Shown here: positions 6,682-14,114 of the stretch, one piece after another | Layout of the letters: the number at the start of each line of letters is the position of its first letter | Position numbering within the stretch: position 1 is the first letter of the stretch | The notes under the pieces: model-generated | What the model was told of the DNA's origin: nothing | What the model saw: only the letters and a program-made list of their open reading frames with translations | Database searches by the model: none | Program-made: the position numbers and the translations under genes | From: Alphaproteobacteria bacterium | Lineage (GTDB): Bacteria; Pseudomonadota; Alphaproteobacteria; DSM-16000; Inquilinaceae | Assembly: GCA_028281265.1 (NCBI GenBank) | Contig: JANQKE010000133.1 | Coordinates: forward strand, 1 to 39,234 | DNA length: 39,234 nt | Direction of reading: 5' to 3'

Positions 6682-7930
6682 CCCGCCCGCGGCGGCCGGC
6701 CCGGCCCCCGACCTGGCGGCGCGCGCGCCGGAGACGCTGCCCCATCCCGGCTTCGGCTTCGACGTGCTGCACCGGGCCGCGGACAGCGCCGCCCGGGTCG
6801 GCCGGCTGACCACGCCGCATGGGGCGTTGGACACGCCCAACTTCATCTTCTGCGGCACCAAGGCCGCGTTGAAGGCGGTGACGGTCGACCAGGCGCGGGA
6901 GGCCGATGCCGACATCATCCTGGCCAACACCTATCACCTGATGATCCAGCCCGGTGCCGACACGGTGGCGGCGCTGGGCGGTCTGCACGCGCTGACCCGC
7001 TGGGACGGCCCGATGCTGACGGATTCGGGCGGGTTCCAGATCTTCTCCATGGGCCATGGCGGCGTCGCCCAGGAGGTCAAGGGCTCTGGCGGGCGGAAGC
7101 GGGAGACGTCGCTCTTGCGCATCACCGAGGAGGGGGCGGCCTTCCGCTCCTATCTCGACGGCCGGACCCTGTTCCTGTCGCCCGAAGGCGCGATGGACGT
7201 CCAACGCAAGCTCGGCGCCGACCTGGTGGTGCAGTTCGACGAGTGCACCCCCTTCCATGTCGACCGCGGCTACACCGAGCGGGCGTTGCGGATGAGCCAG
7301 CGCTGGGCCGACCGCTCGCTGGCCCGGTTCGCCCGGGACGAGGCGACCAGCGCCAACGGCCTGCCCCAGGCGTTCTACGGCATCATCTCCGGCGGGGTGT
7401 ACCGCGACCTGCGGGAGGATAGCTGCGCGTTCGCCGCCGGCCGGCCCTATTTCGGCACGGCCGTGGGCGACTGCCTCGGCGGCGACAAGGAGCAGATGTA
7501 CGAGGTCGTGTCCTACTGCACGCCGCATCTGCCGGCCGGCCGGCCGGTCCATCTGCTCGGCATCGGCAATTTCCGGGACATCCTGATCGGCGTGACCCTG
7601 GGTATGGACACCTTCGACTGCGTCCACCCCACACGGGTCGCCCGGCACGGCTGGGCGCTCAAGAAGGGGGCGAAGGGGGAGCGGGTCAATCTGCGCAACG
7701 CCCGGTTCCGGGAGGAGCGCGGGCCGATCGACGCGACCTGCCCGTGTCCCACCTGCCGGGAATACCCGGCCGGCTATCTCCATCACGCCATCAAGGCCGG
7801 GGAGATGGTGGGGATGACGCTGATCTCGATCCACAACATGGCCACGATGACCCGCCTGATGCGCGACATCCGCCAAGGCATCGCCACCGCTACCCTGCCC
7901 CAAGTCAGCAAGGACTGGCTGGGGGAGTAG
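6674..7930 (+). CDS. tgt: tRNA-guanine transglycosylase, possibly queuine-type
   Basis: It exchanges G34 of GUN-anticodon tRNAs for a 7-deazaguanine. The 418-aa protein has TDSGGFQ (116-122), DEC (189-191), the nucleophile region TFDCVHPTR (D315) and the zinc site C356-x-C358-x2-C361 with H387. A roughly 25-residue N-terminal extension is unusual. The specificity loop, GGLAVGE in preQ1-using bacterial enzymes, here reads GDCLGGD (265-271). The bulky Val is thus replaced by Gly, as in the eukaryotic queuine enzymes (GGLSGGE), and the Glu by Asp. With the overlapping yhhQ gene this suggests direct queuine salvage. That preference is inferred; enzyme family membership is certain. Confidence 0.93.
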   Translation: MRNPPAAAGPAPDLAARAPETLPHPGFGFDVLHRAADSAARVGRLTTPHGALDTPNFIFCGTKAALKAVTVDQAREADADIILANTYHLMIQPGADTVAALGGLHALTRWDGPMLTDSGGFQIFSMGHGGVAQEVKGSGGRKRETSLLRITEEGAAFRSYLDGRTLFLSPEGAMDVQRKLGADLVVQFDECTPFHVDRGYTERALRMSQRWADRSLARFARDEATSANGLPQAFYGIISGGVYRDLREDSCAFAAGRPYFGTAVGDCLGGDKEQMYEVVSYCTPHLPAGRPVHLLGIGNFRDILIGVTLGMDTFDCVHPTRVARHGWALKKGAKGERVNLRNARFREERGPIDATCPCPTCREYPAGYLHHAIKAGEMVGMTLISIHNMATMTRLMRDIRQGIATATLPQVSKDWLGE

Positions 7931-8002
7931 GATGCTCTCACTCTTTGAAGTCGATCAGCTTACCTGCGCTCGGACGAGTCCATCTGAACGCCGGTTGAGC
8001 TA
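7931..8002. repeat. Degenerate copy of the two-hairpin element between tgt and the toxin gene
   Basis: It carries a remnant of hairpin A (GATGCTCT), the spacer CACTCTTTGAAG and a worn hairpin B ending GGTTGAGCTA (7951-8002). It begins immediately after the tgt stop, and its last three bases (CTA on the plus strand) are the TAG stop of the minus-strand toxin gene. It thus fills the whole space between two convergent genes and may serve as a bidirectional terminator. It shares the GCTCTCACTCTTTGAAGTCGATCA subfamily sequence with the copy at 23565-23637. Confidence 0.75.
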
Positions 8003-8386
8003 TCGTTCGGTTCGCAGGAACGCCTGGCCTATCTCAAGGGCCATGCCGCGTGTCCCGTTCGTGCGGGCGATCTCGTATTCCCGCTCCACGAAGTCGAGCA
8101 CGCTTTCCAATCGCTGCGCTGCCTGAGGTTTGCTGCACCGCATCCAGATCCGGTGAAGCCTCAGAAAGCGCCGTCGCTTCCGCCGTCCAACCTTGGGGTC
8201 GATCCTCTTCTTGAAATCTTCGTCAAAGGTCACCAAGACGGCACCCACCTCCATGGCAATCGTGGCGACAACCTCGTCGACCGCTCCTCTTGGCGTGTAG
8301 TCCAGAATCGACTTCACGCGGTGGCCGTGAGACTGGAGCATCACCGCCACGGATCGCGGCGGGTTCTCATCAAGAATGAAGTGCAT
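8000..8386 (-). CDS. DUF5615 PIN-like toxin
   Basis: A 128-aa protein with the PIN-like pattern of DUF5615: FILDENPP (D6, E7) at the N-terminus, GAVDEVVATIA (Asp-Glu) in the middle and LVTFDEDF (two Asp) after it. These are the usual metal-binding acidic residues of a PIN nuclease. It follows the DUF433 gene by 22 bp, with AAAGG before its ATG, so it is the toxin half of a two-gene operon. The stop codon is contributed by the end of the repeat at 7931-8002, so the original C-terminus may have been slightly different. RNase activity is expected from the family but not shown. Confidence 0.8.
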   Translation of the reverse strand: MHFILDENPPRSVAVMLQSHGHRVKSILDYTPRGAVDEVVATIAMEVGAVLVTFDEDFKKRIDPKVGRRKRRRFLRLHRIWMRCSKPQAAQRLESVLDFVEREYEIARTNGTRGMALEIGQAFLRTER

Positions 8387-8408
8387 CGCACCTTTCGAAT
8401 AGGGCGAA

Positions 8409-9116
8409 TCAGTCTCTTCGCGCGAGTCCTTTCTTATAGTTTCGTGCTGCCCTGATATCTTGAATCGTCAATGATGGGTATTCAGCCAAGATCTCGTCGT
8501 CGGAATATCCGGCATCGTCGAATTCCTGCACGGTCGAAACCGGAATGCGTGTCCCTGCGAATATTGCGGCGTTATGCAGAAGATGGCGATGCCGCTCGAT
8601 CCGACCAAACTCGTCGGCCTTACGCTGCCGCAGCATGTCCACGTCCTCTCCGACCTGGCGGATAACGTCGATCACCGGAAGCATCGCGTACTGTTCGTCG
8701 AACAAGCCTTCGACAGTCTCGGTCCCGGGATGCTGGAAATGCACTTGGCGATTGACGACATGCAGTCTCACATCCGCCCAGTTCTCATATCCCCGCTTGG
8801 ACAGCTCCTCGGCGACCCGGATCAATTGACGGAGTGGAATGCGATACTGCTTCATCAAGACCGCGATAGCCTTCAGGCCGACAACGTCTCTGAAGGAGTA
8901 GATGCGGGAATACGGTTGCCGGCGATCTTCGGCGCCATAGGAGGGAGTAAAGAAGCCCCTCCGGTCCCACACCTCCAGTTGCCGGCGAGACAGGCCCGTC
9001 AAGCGCTCCACATGCGCCACACCGAAGGCATGCACGACTGCGCCGGCGGGCCGGCTGTCCTCCCCATCGCCTCGGTCCGGGGTCCTATGAGCGCGAGTGC
9101 TCGCCGTCGTCTCCAT
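8409..9116 (-). CDS. DUF433 antitoxin with MerR-like DNA-binding domain
   Basis: A 235-aa protein. Residues about 33-100 resemble a MerR-type helix-turn-helix (VERLTGLSRRQLEVWDRRG, then IYSFRDVVGLKAI). The C-terminal 60 residues are a DUF433 domain (IFAGTRIPVSTVQEFDDAGYSDDEILAEYP, given in two halves, then IQDIRAARNYKK). DUF433 proteins are found beside DUF5615 toxins and act as antitoxins. The MerR-like half would let this one repress its own operon. ATG 9116 is the natural start for the domain layout; a frame open further upstream is not protein-like. Codons are less GC-rich than the neighbours, suggesting transfer. Confidence 0.78.
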   Translation of the reverse strand: METTASTRAHRTPDRGDGEDSRPAGAVVHAFGVAHVERLTGLSRRQLEVWDRRGFFTPSYGAEDRRQPYSRIYSFRDVVGLKAIAVLMKQYRIPLRQLIRVAEELSKRGYENWADVRLHVVNRQVHFQHPGTETVEGLFDEQYAMLPVIDVIRQVGEDVDMLRQRKADEFGRIERHRHLLHNAAIFAGTRIPVSTVQEFDDAGYSDDEILAEYPSLTIQDIRAARNYKKGLARRD

Positions 9117-9225
9117 CTTAAGGCACAACCATTCACAGTGTGTTCGAGTGAGAGTTTGGGCTCGTGACGTGGTTTCCGCAAGGACGTCAGGCGGGGCCGT
9201 GTGACGCCGACTGCGGCCCGATGCG

Positions 9226-9265
9226 CTTCGTAACCTTCGTGTCCCCTTGGTGTCTTGGTGGTGAA
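9226..9265 (-). repeat. Imperfect tandem ACCACCAAG/ACACGAAGG repeat
   Basis: On the minus strand the stretch reads as short variants of ACCACCAAG, ACACCAAGG, GACACGAAGG and TTACGAAG in a row. I recall similar intergenic sequences of the form CACGAAGGACACGAAGG from many unrelated bacteria; this is memory, not a search. It lies between the kinase gene and the DUF433 gene, both on the minus strand. Confidence 0.4.
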
Positions 9266-9298
9266 CCCCGGTCACCGATCCCGTGCCCAGCCGCACCG

Positions 9299-11830
9299 CT
9301 ACCGCTCCACGGCGTCCACGAGGTCCGGGGCCAGGAGGCTGAGCCAGTCGCGCAGGAACCGTTCGCGCTTGTGGCGGTCGAGATAGACCAGGAGCGACGG
9401 GCTCAGCCGGATCTGCCGCAACGGCCCGGTCTGGCCGTCCTGGCCCAACGGGCCGCTGACGGCCGGATGCACCGCCAGCATGTTGGACCGCTCGGCCAGG
9501 ACCAGTTGCCCGGCCTCGGAGATCAGGAAATCGACGAACAGATGGGCCGCCTCCCGGTTGACGGCATGGGCGGAGACCACGGCCGTCCGCGACAGGGCCA
9601 AGGTGAAGTCGCGCGGCATCACCACCGCGATATCGGCCCCTTGCGCCACCGCATCAGCGGCGTAGGAGCCGAGCAGGTTGTAGCCCATCAGATAGCGGCC
9701 CCGGGCGATGTCGTGCAGCATCTGGTTGGTGCAGCAGCGCAGCTCCGCCTCCACCGCCGCCAGGCTTGCGGTCAGGGTGGCGATGCTGCCGGACTGCAGC
9801 GCGTCCTGGGTCGCCAGCAGGTAGCCGACCCCGCTGTCCAGGATGTCGTAGGTGGTGACCCGGCCGCGATAGCGCTCGGGATGGGCGCGCAAGGTGTGGA
9901 TCAGGTCGAACCGGGTGCGCGGCACGTCCTCGGGCGGCACCAGGGTGGGGTTGTAGACGATCACCGCCGGCTCGTAGGTGAAGGCGAAGATCTGGTTGCG
10001 CCAGCGGGCCCAGCCCGGCAGTTGCGCGCTGGCCGGGGTGGCGTGGGTGGCGGCGAGCCCGTCATTGACGAGCTTGACCTGCAGATCCATGGCGGAGCTG
10101 AGCAGCACGTCCGCCGTCGGCCGGCCCGCCTCCACCGCCGCGATCGTCATCTCGAACAGCTCGTTGGTGTTCATGTCGAGATAGTCGACCGCGATGTCCG
10201 GATGCAGGGCCTGGAACGCCCGGATCACCGGGCGCATCTGAGCGAGATCGGTGGCGCTGTGGATCAGGAGCTCCCGCTCGCCGCCGGCAGGGGCCGGGAA
10301 CAGCTCCCGGAACGCAAACGCCGGCGCCGGCCAGACCAGACCGGCCAGCAGCGGCAGCAGGATCAGGCGCGCGGTGCGTGCCGGGCGGGGGCGTCTCGGC
10401 ACGAGGCGGGTCCGGCGCGGCGGCTCGGGCGCCGCCGCCGGCCGTGCCGCCATGCGCGGCAGGGACAGCCGGGCGGCGAGGCCGCCGAGGGCGGACTCGC
10501 CCAGGCTCAAGGCCCCGCCATGGGCCTGGGCCACCCGCCGGGCGATGGCGAGCCCCAGACCGGAGCCGGAATTGCCGGCCGGCCGGTTGAACCGCTCGGT
10601 CACCGCCTGCCGCCGGTCCGGCGGGATGCCGGGACCGTCATCGGCGACTTCGATCACCCGACGGGCCGGGTCGACCGGATCTGCGGCGAGGGTGACGGCG
10701 ATCTGCCCGGCCGGCCGGCCATGCCGCAGGGCGTTGTCGACCAGGTTGCGCACCGCCTCCCGCAGCAGGACCGGGTCGCCGGGCACGGTGGCGGTCTCGA
10801 CCGTCGCCTCGAACCCCAGCTCGGCGCCGTGCCGCAGGGCCAGCGGGGCGAGGTCGCGCAGGATCTCCGGCAGCAGCCGGTCGAGATCGACCGGCTCCAG
10901 CGTCACCAGCTCCGACCGGTGGGCGACGAAGGCATGAGCCAGGAGCTGGTTCACCCGGCCGCTGGCCTGATCCACGGTTTCGGCCAGCCGGGCATAGGTG
11001 GCGTCGGCCTCGGGGGCGGGGCTGCCCTGGCCGCGGGCCAGCTCGATCTCCGCCTTCAGGCTCGCCAGCGGCGTGCGCATCTGATGGGCGGCATCGGCGA
11101 TGAAGTCGCGCATGCCGTCGAGCTGCTGGCCCAGCCGGGCGGTGAAGCGGTTGAACGCCTCGACCAGTTGGACGACCTCCGCCGGGATGGTCCCCTCCAG
11201 CGGGCGCAGGTCGGTCGCGTCCCGGGCCAGGAGATCGGCCTCCAGCTTGCGCAAGGGTCTGAGGGCGGTGGTGATGCCGAGCCAGGCCAGCGCGATGGCG
11301 GCGGCCATCAGCACCAGGATCGGGGCGACCGCCCCCAGGGCCATCTGCTGGGCCAGCGCGTCCCGGGCCAGGCGGGTCTGGCCCACCTGGATCACGGCCC
11401 AGCCCTGCAGGGCCGGGTCGGCCAACAACCGGCCTATGGTGACGAAGCGCACCGTCTCCCCGCCATAGGACCGGTTGGCGAACACGGCCGCGCCCGGATC
11501 CTCGCCCAGGGCGACGGCCGGCAGATCGGGATAGCCGGTCACCAGCACGCCGCCGGGGTCCAGCACCCGGTAGAACACCCGGTCGTCCGGGGCGAGGGCC
11601 AGCATGTCGAAGGCGGCGACCGGCAAGTCGACCAGGATCTCCCCCTCCCCCACCGAGAGCGTCTCGGCGATCGCCAGCGCCGCCCCGGCCAGCACCTGGT
11701 CGTAGGCCGCATCGGCCGCCCGCTGGCCATAGGCGAGCGCGGCGGCGAACAGCAGCGCCGTGCCGGCCACCGCCAGGCCGATCAGCCGCCAGGCCAGCGA
11801 CCGGCGCAAGGATCGGCCGGTCACGATCAC
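9299..11830 (-). CDS. Sensor histidine kinase fused to a periplasmic solute-binding domain
   Basis: An 843-aa fusion. Residues 1-190 form a TctE-like sensor part with two membrane helices (about 13-33 and 165-188). HAMP follows, then the H box FIADAAHQMRTPL (H249), the N box RNLVDNALRHG (361-371), DDGPGIPP and GSGLGLAIA. After residue 460 comes an Arg/Pro-rich linker, a third hydrophobic helix (489-506, ending PAPAFA) and a 340-residue binding protein of the iron/phosphoglycerate type (PgtC/AfuA-like). The topology is consistent: kinase inside, binding domain outside. The PAPAFA sequence could be a signal-peptidase site that releases the domain. An internal GTG around residue 477 might also start a separate protein, but no ribosome site is seen. 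It overlaps the regulator gene by 4 bp. Confidence 0.85.
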   Translation of the reverse strand: MIVTGRSLRRSLAWRLIGLAVAGTALLFAAALAYGQRAADAAYDQVLAGAALAIAETLSVGEGEILVDLPVAAFDMLALAPDDRVFYRVLDPGGVLVTGYPDLPAVALGEDPGAAVFANRSYGGETVRFVTIGRLLADPALQGWAVIQVGQTRLARDALAQQMALGAVAPILVLMAAAIALAWLGITTALRPLRKLEADLLARDATDLRPLEGTIPAEVVQLVEAFNRFTARLGQQLDGMRDFIADAAHQMRTPLASLKAEIELARGQGSPAPEADATYARLAETVDQASGRVNQLLAHAFVAHRSELVTLEPVDLDRLLPEILRDLAPLALRHGAELGFEATVETATVPGDPVLLREAVRNLVDNALRHGRPAGQIAVTLAADPVDPARRVIEVADDGPGIPPDRRQAVTERFNRPAGNSGSGLGLAIARRVAQAHGGALSLGESALGGLAARLSLPRMAARPAAAPEPPRRTRLVPRRPRPARTARLILLPLLAGLVWPAPAFAFRELFPAPAGGERELLIHSATDLAQMRPVIRAFQALHPDIAVDYLDMNTNELFEMTIAAVEAGRPTADVLLSSAMDLQVKLVNDGLAATHATPASAQLPGWARWRNQIFAFTYEPAVIVYNPTLVPPEDVPRTRFDLIHTLRAHPERYRGRVTTYDILDSGVGYLLATQDALQSGSIATLTASLAAVEAELRCCTNQMLHDIARGRYLMGYNLLGSYAADAVAQGADIAVVMPRDFTLALSRTAVVSAHAVNREAAHLFVDFLISEAGQLVLAERSNMLAVHPAVSGPLGQDGQTGPLRQIRLSPSLLVYLDRHKRERFLRDWLSLLAPDLVDAVER

Positions 11831-12513
11831 GCCCGCACCTCGCTTTCCGCCTGCATCAGATAGCCCAGACCGCGCAAGGTGCGGATCTCGACCCCTGCCT
11901 CGGCCTCGCCCAGGCGCCGCCGCAGACGGCCGACATAGACCTCGACCGCGTTGAGCCCGGTCGCCTCGTCGAAGCTGAACAGCTGGTCGGCGATCTCCTC
12001 CTTGGCCAGGACCCGGCCCTGGTTGGCGAGCAGGATCTCCAGCAGTCGGAACTCCCGCTTGGGCAGTTCGAGCCGGGTGCCGTCGACCCGCGCCAGCCGG
12101 GCCGCCCGGTCCAGCGCCAGCCGGCCCAGCCGGCTGACATTGCTCGCCTCCCCCTGTCCCCGCCGGAGCAGCGCCCGCACCCGCGCCTCCATCTCGTCGG
12201 GGTCGAACGGCTTGATGAGATAATCGTCCGCACCCAGGTCGAGCGCCGAGACCCGGGCGCTGACGGCCGAGCGGGCGGTCACCACCAGGACCGGCACCCG
12301 CTCCCCGCGCTCGCGCAGCCAGGCCAGCAGCGCGGTGCCGTCCAGATCCGGCAGGCCGAGATCGAGCAGGATCAGATCGTAGCGCTGATAGGCCAGCACC
12401 TCCCGCGCCTCGACACCCGACGCCAGGCAGTCGACCGCATGGCCCTGGCCGCGCAGCCGGGTGCTGACCGCCTGGGCGATCTGCGGGGTGTCCTCAACCA
12501 CCAGGATGCGCAT
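11827..12513 (-). CDS. tctD: TctD-like OmpR-family response regulator
   Basis: A 228-aa regulator. The receiver domain has the acidic pocket VVEDTPQ (D8), phosphoacceptor D51 (LILLDLGLPDLDG) and the conserved Lys in YLIKPF. The C-terminal winged helix has LELPKREFRLLEILL and NAVEVYVGRLRRRL, typical of the OmpR/TctD group. It is the first gene of a two-gene operon with the kinase fusion (ATGA overlap) and lies divergent from tctC. It presumably activates tctCBA; paired TGACAGG repeats in the shared intergenic region are the likely target. Confidence 0.9.
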   Translation of the reverse strand: MRILVVEDTPQIAQAVSTRLRGQGHAVDCLASGVEAREVLAYQRYDLILLDLGLPDLDGTALLAWLRERGERVPVLVVTARSAVSARVSALDLGADDYLIKPFDPDEMEARVRALLRRGQGEASNVSRLGRLALDRAARLARVDGTRLELPKREFRLLEILLANQGRVLAKEEIADQLFSFDEATGLNAVEVYVGRLRRRLGEAEAGVEIRTLRGLGYLMQAESEVRA

Positions 12514-12556
12514 CGGTCGGGACGGGGCGTGCGGGGACGGCGATCATTTCGGTCGA

Positions 12557-12574
12557 TGACAGGTGAGTGACAGG
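12557..12574. promoter_or_regulatory. Direct repeat TGACAGG-N4-TGACAGG, probable regulator binding site
   Basis: Two identical 7-bp half-sites start 11 bp apart (12557 and 12568), the phasing expected for an OmpR-family dimer. They lie in the 165-bp region between the divergent tctD-like and tctC genes. They are about 105 bp upstream of tctC and 44 bp upstream of the regulator start. No other regulator gene is adjacent. Confidence 0.5.
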
Positions 12575-12678
12575 CTCCCCCGATAAGCTAGCGCGCACCG
12601 TCCGGCAACAAACCGATCGCTCGCCCCGATGGCGGACCGGACCCGTTGGCGAGCCCTTCGACCTGGAGGAACCACACG

Positions 12679-13656
12679 ATGCGCGTCCTGCTTGCCACCG
12701 CCGTTGCGGCCGGTGCCATGACCTTTGCCGCCGGGGCTTCGGCCTTCGAACCGTCGCAGCCCGAATGCATCGCCCCGGCTTCGCCCGGCGGTGGGTTTGA
12801 TCTGACCTGCCGGATCGCCCAGCGCTCCTTGGAGGCGGTGGGTCTCTTGCCCTCCCCGATGGAGGTCACCTTCATGCCGGGCGGCATCGGGGCGGTCGCC
12901 TACGCCCATATGAACTCGGTGCGGATCGACGATCCGGACGTGATCGTCGCCCTGTCCAGCGGCTCGGCGCTCAACATCGCCCAAGGCAAGTTCGGGGTCG
13001 GCCTGGATGAGACCGATGCCCGCTGGCTCGCCACCGCCGGGGCCGATTTCGGGGCGGTGATCGTGCGGGCGGATTCCGATTTCCAGAGCCTCGGCGACGT
13101 GCTCGCAGCGGTGCAGGCCGATCCGTCCGGCATCGTGTTCGGTGCCGGTGGGTCGATCGGCAGCCAGGACTGGATGAAGGCGGCCTTGCTGGTCGGCGCG
13201 GTCGATGTCGACCCGCGGGAGCTGCGCTACGTCGCCTATGAGGGCGGCGGGGAGTCCAAGGCGGCCCTGCTGGGCGGTCATATCGACGTCTATCCCGGCG
13301 ACGTGTCGGAGATGGTGGGCGAGCTCGAGGCCGGTACGATGCGCATCCTCGCCGTGCTGGCGCCCGAAAGGCTGCCCGAACCCTTCGCCGGCTACCCGAC
13401 CGCGCAGGAGCTCGGCTATGACGTCGAATGGACCATCTTCCGCGGCTACTATATGGGCCAGGATGTGTCCGACGAGGCCTATGACTGGTGGGTCCGGCAG
13501 TTCGAGACCCTGTACCAAGACCCGGAATTCGCCCGGGTCCGCACCGAGCAGGGCCTGTTCGAGTTCAACCTCGCCGGAGCAGCGTTCGACGCTTACGTGC
13601 GCGAGTCCGTCGCCGATATGCGGGAGCTCGCCCGCAACGCCGGGCTGATCGAGTAA
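12679..13656 (+). CDS. tctC: Tripartite tricarboxylate transporter solute-binding protein (TctC/Bug family)
   Basis: A 325-aa periplasmic protein with a clear Sec signal (MRVLLATAVAAGAMTF, cleavage after GASA). The mature part has the Bug-family ligand loop APASPGGGFDLTCR and the later G-rich segment GAGGSIGSQDW. It binds a di- or tricarboxylate and delivers it to TctAB. ATG 12679 is chosen because GGAGGA lies 8 bp upstream and because it begins the signal peptide; the frame is open further upstream. First gene of tctC-tctB-tctA-lyase, all closely packed. Confidence 0.9.
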   Translation: MRVLLATAVAAGAMTFAAGASAFEPSQPECIAPASPGGGFDLTCRIAQRSLEAVGLLPSPMEVTFMPGGIGAVAYAHMNSVRIDDPDVIVALSSGSALNIAQGKFGVGLDETDARWLATAGADFGAVIVRADSDFQSLGDVLAAVQADPSGIVFGAGGSIGSQDWMKAALLVGAVDVDPRELRYVAYEGGGESKAALLGGHIDVYPGDVSEMVGELEAGTMRILAVLAPERLPEPFAGYPTAQELGYDVEWTIFRGYYMGQDVSDEAYDWWVRQFETLYQDPEFARVRTEQGLFEFNLAGAAFDAYVRESVADMRELARNAGLIE

Positions 13657-13657
13657 C

Positions 13658-14104
13658 ATGCGCAGCGCATGGTGGGACCGCGCCCTGGGCGCGGTCCTGA
13701 TCGCTGCGGCGCTGGCGTTCATCGCCAGCGCCAACAGCTTGCAGGTCCCCTTCCAATACGAGCCGCTGGGGCCGAAGGCGTTCCCGATCCTGCTGGGCGT
13801 CATCCTGGCCGTCTGCGGCGGGGTGCTGGTCCTGCGTCCCGATTCGGTCACCTGGTTTCACGACCGGGCGGCCGCATGGCGGGTGCTGGCCGGGGCGGTG
13901 ATCCTCTGCCTCTACGCCGCCCTGTTCGAGCCGCTCGGCTTCATCGCCTCGACCGCCCTGATGGTGACCGCGATGGCGCGGCTGTTCGGGCTGGGTGTGG
14001 TGCCGGCGGCCCTGTACGGCGTCGTGCTGGGACTGGCGGGCTATTACGGCGTGGGCGAAGGCATGGGCCTCAACCTGCCCGACGGCCGGCTGTTCGGAGG
14101 GTAG
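13658..14104 (+). CDS. tctB: Tripartite tricarboxylate transporter small subunit TctB
   Basis: A 148-aa protein with four predicted membrane helices, the layout of TctB. It has the family pattern YEPLGPKAFPILLG after the first helix and FEPLGFIASTALMV in the third. It starts 1 bp after the tctC stop and ends 10 bp before tctA, so the three subunits are co-translated. TctB forms the membrane complex with TctA. Confidence 0.88.
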   Translation: MRSAWWDRALGAVLIAAALAFIASANSLQVPFQYEPLGPKAFPILLGVILAVCGGVLVLRPDSVTWFHDRAAAWRVLAGAVILCLYAALFEPLGFIASTALMVTAMARLFGLGVVPAALYGVVLGLAGYYGVGEGMGLNLPDGRLFGG

Positions 14105-14114
14105 GACGGGTCCC

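Noticed and set aside
9299..10312. Separate binding-protein gene instead of a kinase fusion
   Set aside because: There is no stop between the domains and no ribosome site before the internal GTG; kept as an alternative in the entry.
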